64,000 nucleotides of DNA. Source: Psychromarinibacter halotolerans. Lineage in GTDB: Bacteria > Pseudomonadota > Alphaproteobacteria > Rhodobacterales > Rhodobacteraceae. The notes beneath the pieces were generated by a model. That model saw nothing but the letters and a program-made list of their open reading frames with translations. It ran no database searches and had not been told where the DNA came from. The stretch lies in NCBI RefSeq assembly GCF_029168315.1, contig NZ_JARGYD010000005.1, positions 124,001 through 188,000 on the forward strand. The letters run 5' to 3'. This document shows positions 33,548 through 42,604 of the stretch, in pieces. How positions within the stretch are numbered: position 1 is the first letter of the stretch; every line of letters begins with the position of its first letter. Made by a program: the position numbers and the translations under genes.

Positions 33548-33571
33548 GGAGCGCGACTCCCATGCGCTCCC
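33548..33571. other. Stem-loop in the leader of the 1252-residue protein gene
   Basis: GGGAGCGC (33548-33555) and GCGCTCCC (33564-33571) form a perfect 8-bp stem, 23 bases before the ATG. An AT-rich TATTATA follows it. It may be a leader structure or an operator shared with the divergent SIMPL gene. Confidence 0.35.
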
Positions 33572-33593
33572 CCGACATATTATAGACTGAAGC

Positions 33594-36500
33594 ATGAAAC
33601 CCAGTTTCGCCCTGAACCTTACCCATGACGGCATCAGCCTACTCCACCGCGCACAGGCAGGATGGCTGAATGTTGGGGACGTGTCGCTGGACGCGCCCGA
33701 TCTGGTTGACGAACTGGTCGTGCTGCGGCGTACGGCGACCGACCTCGAGGCTGCCGGTCTTAGCACCAAGCTTGTTATTCCGAATTCACAGGTCCTGTAT
33801 CTGGAAGTCGATGCGCCGGGTCCGACCAAGGCGGACCGCCAGTCGCAGATCCGCGAAGCTTTGGTCGGGGTGACGCCGTATGACGTGCGCGACCTGAACT
33901 TCGACTGGCGTATGAAGAAGGGCAAGGCGCAGGTCGCCGTGGTCGCCCGGGAAACGCTGCTGGAGGCAGAGACCTTCGCGACGCAGTACCGGTTCAACCC
34001 GATGTCCTTCGTCGCAATGCCCAGCCCCTCGGAATTCGACGGCGAGCCGTTCTTCGGCCCGACCCGCCACGCCGAGCGCGTTCTGAACGGCGGCGAGTCG
34101 GTCGAGCCGGACAAGAAGCGAATTCATGTGCTTGGCCGTCTGGGCGAGGTACCGGAAACGCCTGCCGAACCGGCGCCCGAAGCAAAGCCCGCCGCGAAGT
34201 CTGTGGCAGAGTCCGAAGAGCCCAAAGCGGCGGACACCACGCCCGAGCCGTCGGCTGTCGCGCCCAAGGACACCGCCGCCGAGGTGACGCCGCAGACCGA
34301 TGACGACGACGCGGCGCCGCAGCAGACGCTGCCCGCATCGGACGACCGGCTTCTCGATCACGTCGCGGAACTGTTCGGCAGCCTTCCCGAAGGCGGCAAG
34401 GCCGACTCTTCCGAAGAAACCCCGTCGCCTCGCAGAAGACCGGAAGAACAGTCGGCAGGCGATCTTGCCGCCGCGCTGTTGTCGCTGCCGGACGGTGATG
34501 GCGACGAACCGAATACCTCGCCGTTTTCTTTCACGTCTCGCCGCGCGCGCCCGACCGCGCGGGTGAACGGCGAGGCGCTGCCGCCCGTCGCACCCCAACC
34601 CGAGGCGGAAGCGGACGCGGCGCCGGTCGCGAAAGGGCCGGTCATCGACGATCTGCCGCCGCTGCCAAGCGCGCGCAGCGCGCCGGTGCATTCGCCCGCC
34701 AACCCGGCGGTGACGCGCCCGACGACGGCGCTGCAGGACGATGCGACCACGAAGGGTGACGGCGCGACCGCCGATGCGTGGGATACGGTGCTTCCGACGT
34801 CGTCTGGCGGCGGTACGGCGAAGGGCGACACCGCCGCGGAACGCTCGGCAAACGTCGACCCCACCGCGCCAGAGCTTGCCCCGAAGACCGACCCCGTTCT
34901 GGCTGCCGCGCTGGCGCCCGGAGCGGCGGCGACCGACGATGCGAAGAAGCCGCGCGGAAGCAAGCTGGCCGAGACGCTGATGCGCATGGGGCGGCCGAAA
35001 GAGCAAAAGAAGGCCGAGGTCGAGGATATGGCCGCCGCGTTGCGCCAGCCTCTGCCGACCAGTGCGCCTCTGAAACGCGGCCCGTCCGCGCTTCCGAAGC
35101 CGCTGCCGTCCGGTATGCCGCCGGCCAAGCCCTCGGCACGCGGGCCGGTCCCGGTGCCTCCGACGCCGCCGCGTTCGGGCCGGTCGAGCGAGGCCGACGC
35201 GATGACCGTGTTCGGCGCACGGGGCCAGACGCCGCCGCGCGCGCGTCCGAAGTTCCTTGGCGCGGCGATCGCGGTTGCCCTGCTGGTGGTGCTTGGCGTG
35301 GTCGTGCTGTGGTCGACCTATGTGATGAACGACGTGGCCTCTGGCTGGTTCGGTCTGGGCGGCGACCCCGAGATTGCCGAGGTCGAAGAACCCGCACCGG
35401 TCATCCTTCCCGAGGCGCTGACCACCACGCCGCCGGCAGAATCCGACGCCATCGTCGATGCCGCCCCGGAAACAACCCCCGAACCAGAAGTAAGGCCGAC
35501 GCCCGAGGCGGCGGAACCGTCCGTGCCGCTGCCCGGAATCGAGGTCACCGACCTTCAGCCCGAGCCCGAGCAGGCCGCGCCCGTTGCCCCCTCGGTGCCG
35601 GATGGGTCCGAAGAGATCGCGGCACTGTCGACCGACGCGCAGCCCGCGCCGGACGATGCGCCGGCCTCGGCCGAGACGTCGGGCGAAACGCCCGAGCTGG
35701 TCGAAGAACCGGGCCCCGTCGTGGACACACCCGACATCGACATGGCCGCCGTGGCCCCGCCGCCTGCGCTAAGCGACATGCCGCGCGGCCCGGAGCTTGA
35801 CGACGGTCCGGCGCCCGACATCGCGACCATCGCCCCGTCGCAGCCAGACGGGTCGGCGGAACCCGCCGACGACAGCGCCGCGCCCGCCAGCGGCGGCGAT
35901 GCCCCCGGCACGCTGGAAATCGTGCGCCTCGAGGAACCGCCCGTCGCCGAAGACGCGCCGCAGGCCGAAGTCTCGGCCCCTGCGCCCGGTCGCGTGCCGG
36001 CACCCTCGCAGGCCGAGGCCGATGCGATCTATGAACGGACCGGCATTTCCGTTCTGGCTCCGCCGGCCATCGAAAGCCCCGGCATCGACCGGCTGGACGG
36101 GACGGTGCTGTCGTCCTCTGATGTCGCGCTGGCCGACCCGTCGCCGCGCGCGCTGCCAACCGAAGAGGACCTGACCGGATCCGATACGGCGCCGGTCGTC
36201 GGCCTGCCGCCCTTCCCGCTGGTGACCGAGTTCGACCTTGACGAACGCGGCCTTGTGCGCGCCACCGAAGAGGGGGCGATCTCGCCGCAAGGCACGCTGG
36301 TGATCCGTGGCACGCCGCCGGTGGTGCCGCCGGTGCGCCCGGGCACCGAGCCGCCGGAAGAGGAGACGCTGCTGGACGAGCCTGCCGCCGACGCGCAGGA
36401 CGCCGAGCTTGAAGCCGAGATTGCGGCGCTTGCCCCGGACGAGGACGACGCCCTTGCGGGGCTGCTGTCCGAAGACGATCTGGCCGAGGTCGACGAACGC

Positions 36501-37352
36501 GCGCAATTCGGCGGGCTGACCCGTGAAGAACTGGCCGAGGTTCGTCCGTCGCTGCGTCCGGACGATGCCCCCGTATCTGAAGAGGTCGCGTCTGAAGAGA
36601 CCGCCGCCGAAGTGGCGGCCGCGGAAGAGGTGGCAGAGGCCGCGGAAGAGGTCGTTCTGGACCTCGAGACAGCCGCCGATGAGGGGCCGGCCCCGTCCGA
36701 TGACCCCGCCGCGGACGAAGCGGCCCCCGACCCGCTGATCGACTTCGCCGATGTCATTCCGCCGTTGCGGCCCGGTACCGAAGTCGCGTCGGCCGACACC
36801 ACGCCGGACGGCGAGGCCACTGACAACGTGCAAAGTCCGTCGCTTGCTGCCGCTCTGCTTGAAGCCCCGGATGCCGAGGCCGAGCCGGACGCCGAGACCG
36901 CCGCGGTCGAGACCACGTTCGACGGGGCGACCGAACTTGCGGTGGACGCCTCGTTGACCCCGTCGACCCGGCCCGCCGGTTTCGCGTCGATCGTTCAGGC
37001 GGCCTTGGAAGAAGCCGCCAACGCTCCGCCGCCTCCGGCCGCTGAGACGGCGCAGCCCGATCCCACCCCTGTCGTCAACGCCCCGGTGCGGGCGCCCGAG
37101 ATCCCGACCAGCGCAAGCGTCGCCGCCACGGCGACCGACGAGAACGCGCTGCGCCTGAACCGGGTGAACCTGATCGGCGTCTACGGCTCTGCCAGCAACC
37201 GCCGTGCCCTCGTTCGGCTGTCGTCGGGTCGCTATGTGAAGGTGCAGGTCGGCGATACGGTCGACGGCGGCCGCGTCGCCGCGATCGGGGATGGCCAGCT
37301 TGTCTATACCAAGGGTGGCCGGACGATCACGCTGGACATGCCCAGCGGTTAA
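33594..37352 (+). CDS. Long single-span protein with PilM/GspL-like N-terminus and GspC/PilP-like C-terminus
   Basis: 1252 residues, no name recognised. The N-terminal ~175 residues (FALNLTHDGISLLHRAQAGW, LVIPNSQVLYLEVDAPGPT, IREALVGVTPYDVRDLNFDW) resemble the actin-like fold of PilM/GspL. A disordered Ala/Pro/Glu stretch leads to one membrane span at 554-578 (FLGAAIAVALLVVLGVVVLW), and a second very long acidic stretch to a C-terminal domain of 65 residues (LNRVNLIGVYGSASNRRALV then VKVQVGDTVDGGRVAAIGDG) that resembles GspC/PilP homology domains. Related genes may be mislabelled as IF-2. Short motifs PPVRPGTE, VRPSLRPDD, PPLRPGTE and STRPAGF recur in the acidic part. Neighbours give no pilus or secretion genes. 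The domain calls are my reading, not searches. Confidence 0.6.
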   Translation: MKPSFALNLTHDGISLLHRAQAGWLNVGDVSLDAPDLVDELVVLRRTATDLEAAGLSTKLVIPNSQVLYLEVDAPGPTKADRQSQIREALVGVTPYDVRDLNFDWRMKKGKAQVAVVARETLLEAETFATQYRFNPMSFVAMPSPSEFDGEPFFGPTRHAERVLNGGESVEPDKKRIHVLGRLGEVPETPAEPAPEAKPAAKSVAESEEPKAADTTPEPSAVAPKDTAAEVTPQTDDDDAAPQQTLPASDDRLLDHVAELFGSLPEGGKADSSEETPSPRRRPEEQSAGDLAAALLSLPDGDGDEPNTSPFSFTSRRARPTARVNGEALPPVAPQPEAEADAAPVAKGPVIDDLPPLPSARSAPVHSPANPAVTRPTTALQDDATTKGDGATADAWDTVLPTSSGGGTAKGDTAAERSANVDPTAPELAPKTDPVLAAALAPGAAATDDAKKPRGSKLAETLMRMGRPKEQKKAEVEDMAAALRQPLPTSAPLKRGPSALPKPLPSGMPPAKPSARGPVPVPPTPPRSGRSSEADAMTVFGARGQTPPRARPKFLGAAIAVALLVVLGVVVLWSTYVMNDVASGWFGLGGDPEIAEVEEPAPVILPEALTTTPPAESDAIVDAAPETTPEPEVRPTPEAAEPSVPLPGIEVTDLQPEPEQAAPVAPSVPDGSEEIAALSTDAQPAPDDAPASAETSGETPELVEEPGPVVDTPDIDMAAVAPPPALSDMPRGPELDDGPAPDIATIAPSQPDGSAEPADDSAAPASGGDAPGTLEIVRLEEPPVAEDAPQAEVSAPAPGRVPAPSQAEADAIYERTGISVLAPPAIESPGIDRLDGTVLSSSDVALADPSPRALPTEEDLTGSDTAPVVGLPPFPLVTEFDLDERGLVRATEEGAISPQGTLVIRGTPPVVPPVRPGTEPPEEETLLDEPAADAQDAELEAEIAALAPDEDDALAGLLSEDDLAEVDERAQFGGLTREELAEVRPSLRPDDAPVSEEVASEETAAEVAAAEEVAEAAEEVVLDLETAADEGPAPSDDPAADEAAPDPLIDFADVIPPLRPGTEVASADTTPDGEATDNVQSPSLAAALLEAPDAEAEPDAETAAVETTFDGATELAVDASLTPSTRPAGFASIVQAALEEAANAPPPPAAETAQPDPTPVVNAPVRAPEIPTSASVAATATDENALRLNRVNLIGVYGSASNRRALVRLSSGRYVKVQVGDTVDGGRVAAIGDGQLVYTKGGRTITLDMPSG

Positions 37353-37360
37353 ACCCGGAT

Positions 37361-37396
37361 AGGCCGCCCCGGATACGGTTCGGGGGCGGCCCTTTC
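37361..37396. terminator. Bidirectional stem-loop between the long protein gene and hppD
   Basis: GGCCGCCCC at 37362-37370 pairs with GGGGCGGCC at 37383-37391 around a loop of 12 bases. It is followed by CTTTC on the plus strand. The genes on either side converge. Confidence 0.65.
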
Positions 37397-37449
37397 GGAA
37401 CCGCCCCCGCTCTCCTTACCGGAGCTCTCTCCCTGCCGGACTGGCCGGC

Positions 37450-38550
37450 TTATTCAGCGGCGGTGTTCAACTCGCCGCTGTCGATCTGTTCTTGTTCGAT
37501 CGACTCGAACAGGGCCTTGAAGTTCCCCTCGCCAAAGCCGTCGTCGCCCTTGCGCTGGATGAACTCGAAGAAGATCGGCCCAATCACCGTTTTCGAGAAA
37601 ATCTGAAGCAGGATCTTCGTTTCGCCGCCGTCGACCACGCCTTCGCCGTCGATCAGGATGCCGTGCTTCTTCATCCGGTCGATGGGCTCGTCATGGCCTG
37701 CGACACGGTCCTTCGACATATCGTAATAGGCGTCCGGCGGCCCCGGCATGAACTTCACGCCCTTCTCGGCGATGGCATCGGTCGAGGCATAGATATCGTC
37801 GCTGCCCACGGCGATGTGCTGAATGCCCTCGCCGTTGTACTTTTTCAGGTACGACACGATCTGCCCGGTCTCGCCTCGGTCCTCGTTGATCGGGATGCGG
37901 ATGCGGCCGCAGGGCGAGGTCAGCGCGCGGCTGAACAGGCCAGTGTACTTGCCCTGAATGTCGAAGAACCGGATCTCGCGGAAATTGAACAGGTCGCCGT
38001 AAAAGCGAAACCACGTGTCCATGTTGCCCTTGAACACGTTGTGCGTCAGGTGATCGAGGTAGAAGAACCCGACCCCCTTAGGCTTCGACTGGGCGATCCA
38101 ATCGAATTCGCCGTTGTAGGGCGAGGATTCGTAGTAGTCCTCGATGAAATAGATCAGCGACCCGCCAATGCCTTTGATCGCAGGCACGTCCATCGTCTTG
38201 CCCTCGCCCTCGTAGGGTGTGGCGCCCTTGGCGACCGCGTGGTCGAAGGCGTGCTGCGCGTCGACCACCCGCCACGCCATCGACGGGGCGCAGGGGCCAT
38301 GTTCCTCGACGAAGTCGCGGGCGTGGCTGCCCGGTTCATCGTTCAGCACATAGGTGATGTCGCCCTGCTGCCAAAGCTCGATCGCCTTGGTCTTGTGGGT
38401 CGCAACGTGGGCATAGCCCATGCGGGCGAACAGCTCTCGCAGCTGCTCGGGCTCGGGGTGCGCGAATTCCACGAATTCGAAGCCGTCGGTCCCGGCAGGG
38501 TTTTCCGGCGTGATTTCGGATTTCGGGGCGTCATGCGGGAAGGGTCCCAT
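37450..38550 (-). CDS. hppD: 4-hydroxyphenylpyruvate dioxygenase
   Basis: 366 residues. The enzyme turns 4-hydroxyphenylpyruvate into homogentisate in tyrosine breakdown. The iron ligands are H167 (FFYLDHLTHNV), H245 (EGIQHIAVG) and E328 (IFFEFIQR), spaced as in known HPPDs, and the closing region QIFSKTVIGPIFFEFIQRKG is diagnostic. The ATG at 38550 has an AAGGAGA ribosome site; the much longer frame to 39414 runs into the Lrp gene and is wrong. The divergent Lrp-type gene next door probably regulates it. Confidence 0.95.
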   Translation of the reverse strand: MGPFPHDAPKSEITPENPAGTDGFEFVEFAHPEPEQLRELFARMGYAHVATHKTKAIELWQQGDITYVLNDEPGSHARDFVEEHGPCAPSMAWRVVDAQHAFDHAVAKGATPYEGEGKTMDVPAIKGIGGSLIYFIEDYYESSPYNGEFDWIAQSKPKGVGFFYLDHLTHNVFKGNMDTWFRFYGDLFNFREIRFFDIQGKYTGLFSRALTSPCGRIRIPINEDRGETGQIVSYLKKYNGEGIQHIAVGSDDIYASTDAIAEKGVKFMPGPPDAYYDMSKDRVAGHDEPIDRMKKHGILIDGEGVVDGGETKILLQIFSKTVIGPIFFEFIQRKGDDGFGEGNFKALFESIEQEQIDSGELNTAAE

Positions 38551-38670
38551 CGGTGGTCTCCTTGGTTTTCCGTTTGAACGCAGTGTGACACCGAACACGC
38601 GGGGTGTTTGCGCGAAGTGGGGGGGTCTTATCGAGGTTGGTGCGGGAAATTGACGAAAGATACGGAGTTG

Positions 38671-39144
38671 ATGCATGATTTCCGCATGGATATCGACGAC
38701 ACGGACAAGCGCCTGCTGGCGGCGCTGCAAAAGGACGCGACGCTGACGGCCGAGGCGCTGGGCGCGCAGTTGAACCTGTCGGCCAGTCAGGCGGGGCGGC
38801 GACGGCAACGGCTGGAGCAGGCGGGCTTCATCGAACGTTATTCGGCGCGGCTGGACGCGGCGCGGCTGGGGCTGGCGGTGCAGGCCTTCGTGCAGGTTCA
38901 GATGGCCACGCACGAGCCCGAGAAGGTCAAAGGCTTCACCCGAATCGTCGGCAATCGGCCGGAAATCGTCAGCGCGTGGACCCTCACGGGCGAGGCGGAT
39001 TACCTGCTGCGCGTCTACTGCGCCGATCTTGCGGGGCTTAACGTCCTGATCCATCAGGTTCTTCTGCCGCATCCAGCGGTGGCGCGGGTGCAAAGCCAGA
39101 TCGTGATGGACCAGTTCAAGGCGGATGCGCCGCTGCCGACGTGA
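38671..39144 (+). CDS. Lrp/AsnC-family regulator, probably of hppD
   Basis: 157 residues. An N-terminal helix-turn-helix (DIDDTDKRLLAALQKDATLT then LGAQLNLSASQAGRRRQRLE) is followed by the RAM ligand domain (FVQVQMATHEPEKVKGFTRI and SAWTLTGEADYLLRV). Lrp-type proteins respond to amino acids. It diverges from hppD across 120 bases, the usual arrangement for a tyrosine-catabolism regulator. The ATG at 38671 with ACGGAG was preferred to one five codons later, which has no ribosome site. Confidence 0.87.
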   Translation: MHDFRMDIDDTDKRLLAALQKDATLTAEALGAQLNLSASQAGRRRQRLEQAGFIERYSARLDAARLGLAVQAFVQVQMATHEPEKVKGFTRIVGNRPEIVSAWTLTGEADYLLRVYCADLAGLNVLIHQVLLPHPAVARVQSQIVMDQFKADAPLPT

Positions 39145-39229
39145 CGGGTTAAGGCAAACGAAAGGACTGCAGGGGTATGGAGGCTTAGACCCCCGCGGCC
39201 AATGCCCGCCCATGTCCGGAGCGCACTTT

Positions 39230-40519
39230 ATGAGCCTTGATGACACGCAAGACGACGATCTGCTGGAAGCCGGCCACGACGCTGCGGATGCGGAACCGTC
39301 AAGTTTCGTCGAGCGACGCCGAGAGGCGCGACCATCCAGTGGCGAGGCTCCGTTCCACCTGAACGAGGTGTTCTTTTCCCGAACCGACTCGCGCGGGGTG
39401 ATCCAGGCCGGCAACTACGTGTTCCGACGCGTGGCCGATTACGACTGGTCGGACATGCTGGGCGCCCCGCACAAGATGATCCGCCACCCGGATTCCCCGA
39501 AGGGCCTGTTCTGGCTGTTCTGGGACACCCTTAAACGCGGCGAGACGATTGGCGCCTACGTCAAGAACCGCGCGCGCGATGGGCTGCATTACTGGGTGTT
39601 CGCCGTGGCGATGCCCTGCGCCGGCGGCTATCTGTCGGCCCGGATCAAGCCGACCAGCCCGATGCTGGAAACCATCGAAAAGCTGTACGCCGAAGCCCGG
39701 CTGATGGAGCAGAAAGACGGGCTAAGCCCCGAGGACAGCGCGAAGTGGATGGTAGAGAAAATCGTGGCTATGGGGTTCGAGGATTATCCGTCCTTTGCCG
39801 CCCATGCGCTGAGCGAGGAACTGCTGGCGCGCGACGCCGGTCTGGACATGCCGGTTGACGAACACATCGCGGGCTTCAGGAAGATGCGCAAGGCAGCCGC
39901 CGGTCTCAAGGAAGAGACCGAGAAGCTTGTGCGCGAGTTCGAGATGACCGAGATCATTCCCCACAACATGCGCGTCATCGCCTCGCGGCTGGAACCCAAC
40001 GGCGGCCCCATCTCGACCCTGTCGACGAACTACGGCGGCATGTCGCGCGAGATGTCCAGCTGGTTCGAAACCCACGTCGTGGGTGAAAACAGCAACTTCG
40101 CAAAGATCGGCGGCACGGTCGGCCAGAGCATGTTCATCGAATGCATGACGCGGATCCTGCGCGAATGCTCGCGGCAGTTGGACAAGGAACGCCGTCAGTT
40201 GGGCAGCGTCGATCTGGAAGAGGAACGCGGCTATCTCACGCAGCTTGTGTCCGAATACCAGCGCCTGTCGCGCCAGGGTCAGGATCAGGTCTCGGACGAG
40301 ACCTATCGCATCCTCGACGCCTGCAAGAAGATGAACCGTCACATCCTTGGCCTGTCGACGACCCGCGTCATGTGCAAGATCGAAGGCGCCCGCCTGACAG
40401 AGGGGCGCGAAAGCCTGACAGACATCATCGGGGAACTGAACGGCATCCAGCAGCGCATCCGCGCCAACCTTGCCCGGATCGAGGAACTGAGCGGCACGAT
40501 CCGGTCGTTGCTGAATTGA
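39230..40519 (+). CDS. Aer-like PAS-domain protein without recognised output domain
   Basis: 429 residues. The first 130 residues contain an Aer-type PAS domain: VFFSRTDSRGVIQAGNYVFR and WSDMLGAPHKMIRHPDSPKG, GLFWLFWDTLKRGE. In Aer such a domain binds FAD and senses redox state. The rest is predicted helical with a possible divergent receptor-tip-like stretch (NMRVIASRLEPNGGPISTLS then NYGGMSREMSS), but no membrane span, HAMP, normal MCP tip, kinase or cyclase is seen. It may be a soluble redox-sensing partner for a signalling complex. The ATG at 39230 has GGAG; one at 39212 is possible. Confidence 0.7.
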   Translation: MSLDDTQDDDLLEAGHDAADAEPSSFVERRREARPSSGEAPFHLNEVFFSRTDSRGVIQAGNYVFRRVADYDWSDMLGAPHKMIRHPDSPKGLFWLFWDTLKRGETIGAYVKNRARDGLHYWVFAVAMPCAGGYLSARIKPTSPMLETIEKLYAEARLMEQKDGLSPEDSAKWMVEKIVAMGFEDYPSFAAHALSEELLARDAGLDMPVDEHIAGFRKMRKAAAGLKEETEKLVREFEMTEIIPHNMRVIASRLEPNGGPISTLSTNYGGMSREMSSWFETHVVGENSNFAKIGGTVGQSMFIECMTRILRECSRQLDKERRQLGSVDLEEERGYLTQLVSEYQRLSRQGQDQVSDETYRILDACKKMNRHILGLSTTRVMCKIEGARLTEGRESLTDIIGELNGIQQRIRANLARIEELSGTIRSLLN

Positions 40520-40708
40520 TCTAAGCTGACGTCGCCGTGCCGCGCGACGGCCCGTCCGGGCGGCAGCCTGCCGCATTTCCAGACAGGCGTCTGCGGCTCG
40601 GCCGGTCTGTCGGGCCGCTAACCGGCGTCCCGCCCTGTCACCCCGCGAACTGGCTGGTATAACTTTGCGCGAAGCCCCTGACTTTTGCCGCATAAGTGAT
40701 TCCCGCTG

Positions 40709-42604
40709 ATGGATACCTTTCTGTTCCAGGCCACGATCTACCTGGCAACGACCGTGATCGCGGTGCCGATCGCCGCACGGCTGGGGCTTGGGTCCGTTCT
40801 TGGTTATCTTCTGGCGGGTCTGCTGATCGGCCCGATTTTGGGTCTGGTGGGCGCGAATGCCGACCTGCAGCACTTTGCCGAGTTCGGCGTCGTGATGATG
40901 CTGTTCCTGATCGGGCTGGAACTGGAGCCGCGCGCCCTGTGGGACATGCGCACCAAGCTGATCGGGCTGGGCGTATCTCAGATCGTGCTGACCATGCTGC
41001 TGATCGCGGGCGGCGCGATGCTGCTGGGGCAGCCCCCCGCTGCCGCACTGGCGATCGGCATGATCTTCGCGCTGTCCTCGACCGCCATCGTCCTTCAGAC
41101 GCTGACCGAGAAGGGGCTGATGCGCACGGCGGGCGGGCGTTCGGCCTTCTCGGTCCTGCTTAGTCAAGACATCGCGGTGATCCCCATGCTGATCTTCCTG
41201 CCGCTGCTGCAGGGAGAGGCGCGCACGGTATTCAACCCCGACGGGTCCGTCAGCCGACCGCATGACGCGGCCGCCCATGCCGCTGCGGAGAACGGGCACG
41301 AGGCCACGCTGTCGCTGGTCGCGGGTCTGCCCGGCTGGGGCGCGACGCTGGTGACCTTGGCGGTGATCGCGGCGGTGATCCTGATCGGCGTCTACCTGAT
41401 CCGCCCGCTGTTCCACTTTGTCCACGCCACCCGGCTTGGCGAACTTTATACCGCCTTCGCCCTTCTGATCGTGGTCGGCGTCGCCTTCCTGATGACGCTG
41501 GTCGGCCTGTCGCCGGCGCTTGGGTCCTTCCTGGCGGGCGTCGTGCTTGCGAACTCGGAACTGCGGCACGAGCTTGAATCCAGCATCGAGCCGTTCAAGG
41601 GCATGTTGCTTGGGCTGTTTTTCATCACCGTCGGCGCGGGCATCGACATCGGGCTTGTGCTGGGGCAGCCCTTCATGCTGATCGGCCTGACCCTTGCGGT
41701 GATGGCCGTGAAGGGCCTTGTCCTGTTCGGACTGGGCCGGATGTTCCGGCTGAAGACCCGCGACCAGTGGCTGTTTACCCTTGGGCTGGCGCAGGCCGGC
41801 GAATTCGGCTTTGTCCTGTTGTCGTTTTCCGCCCAGCAGGGCGTGCTGGCGCCGCAGACCTCGCAGAACCTGCTGATGGTCATCGCGCTGTCCATGCTGC
41901 TTACGCCGCTGTTCTTCCTCGCGCAGGACTACCTGTCGCGGCGTGGCCGCGAGGTCGAGGACCAGCCGACCCCGGACGAGGTCGGATCCGAGGGCCCGAT
42001 CATCATCGCGGGCATGGGCCGGTTCGGGCAAGCGGTGAACCGGATGGTGCAGATGGCGGGGTTCCGAACCACGGTGCTGGACAACAACCTTGCCACCATC
42101 CAGCTGATGCGAAAATTCGGCTACAAGGGGTTCTTCGGCGACCCGACCCGCCCCGACGTTCTGCGCGCCGCAGGCCTGAAAGAGGCACGGGTGCTGGTCG
42201 TGGCGATGGACGGGCGCGACGATGTCACCCGGCTGGTGGCCTTCGCCCGGCGGGAACGGCCGGACCTGCACATCGTCGCCCGCGCGCGCGACCGGGTGCA
42301 TGTTTACCAGCTGTACCGCGCCGGGGCGAACGACATCGTCCGCGAGATGTTCGATTCCAGCCTGCGTGCGGGGCGCTATGTGCTGGAAAACATGGGGCTG
42401 ACCAACTTCGAGGCGTCCGAGATGGAGCGGACCTATTTCCGGTACGACCGCGCCGCCGTCCGCGCGCTGGCCGAGGTCTGGAAACCCGGCGTGCCGGTCG
42501 ACCAGAACCCCGATTACGTGGCGCGCACGCAAGAGCTGAACGCGGAACTGGAATCCGCGCTGCTGAAACAGTTCGCTGAGAACGAGAAGCGAAAGGACGA
42601 CTAG
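40709..42604 (+). CDS. CPA2-family cation/proton antiporter with RCK domain (KefB/KefC-like)
   Basis: 631 residues. About twelve membrane segments fill residues 1-390, including GSVLGYLLAGLLIGP and LGSFLAGVVLANSELRHELE, the glutamate-bearing transport helix of the CPA2 family. A TrkA-N (RCK) domain begins near residue 430 with IIIAGMGRFGQAVNRMVQMA, binding nucleotide. Relatives export K+ in exchange for H+. The stop codon overlaps the cobT stop by sharing CTAG. No Kef ancillary flavoprotein is adjacent. Confidence 0.9.
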   Translation: MDTFLFQATIYLATTVIAVPIAARLGLGSVLGYLLAGLLIGPILGLVGANADLQHFAEFGVVMMLFLIGLELEPRALWDMRTKLIGLGVSQIVLTMLLIAGGAMLLGQPPAAALAIGMIFALSSTAIVLQTLTEKGLMRTAGGRSAFSVLLSQDIAVIPMLIFLPLLQGEARTVFNPDGSVSRPHDAAAHAAAENGHEATLSLVAGLPGWGATLVTLAVIAAVILIGVYLIRPLFHFVHATRLGELYTAFALLIVVGVAFLMTLVGLSPALGSFLAGVVLANSELRHELESSIEPFKGMLLGLFFITVGAGIDIGLVLGQPFMLIGLTLAVMAVKGLVLFGLGRMFRLKTRDQWLFTLGLAQAGEFGFVLLSFSAQQGVLAPQTSQNLLMVIALSMLLTPLFFLAQDYLSRRGREVEDQPTPDEVGSEGPIIIAGMGRFGQAVNRMVQMAGFRTTVLDNNLATIQLMRKFGYKGFFGDPTRPDVLRAAGLKEARVLVVAMDGRDDVTRLVAFARRERPDLHIVARARDRVHVYQLYRAGANDIVREMFDSSLRAGRYVLENMGLTNFEASEMERTYFRYDRAAVRALAEVWKPGVPVDQNPDYVARTQELNAELESALLKQFAENEKRKDD

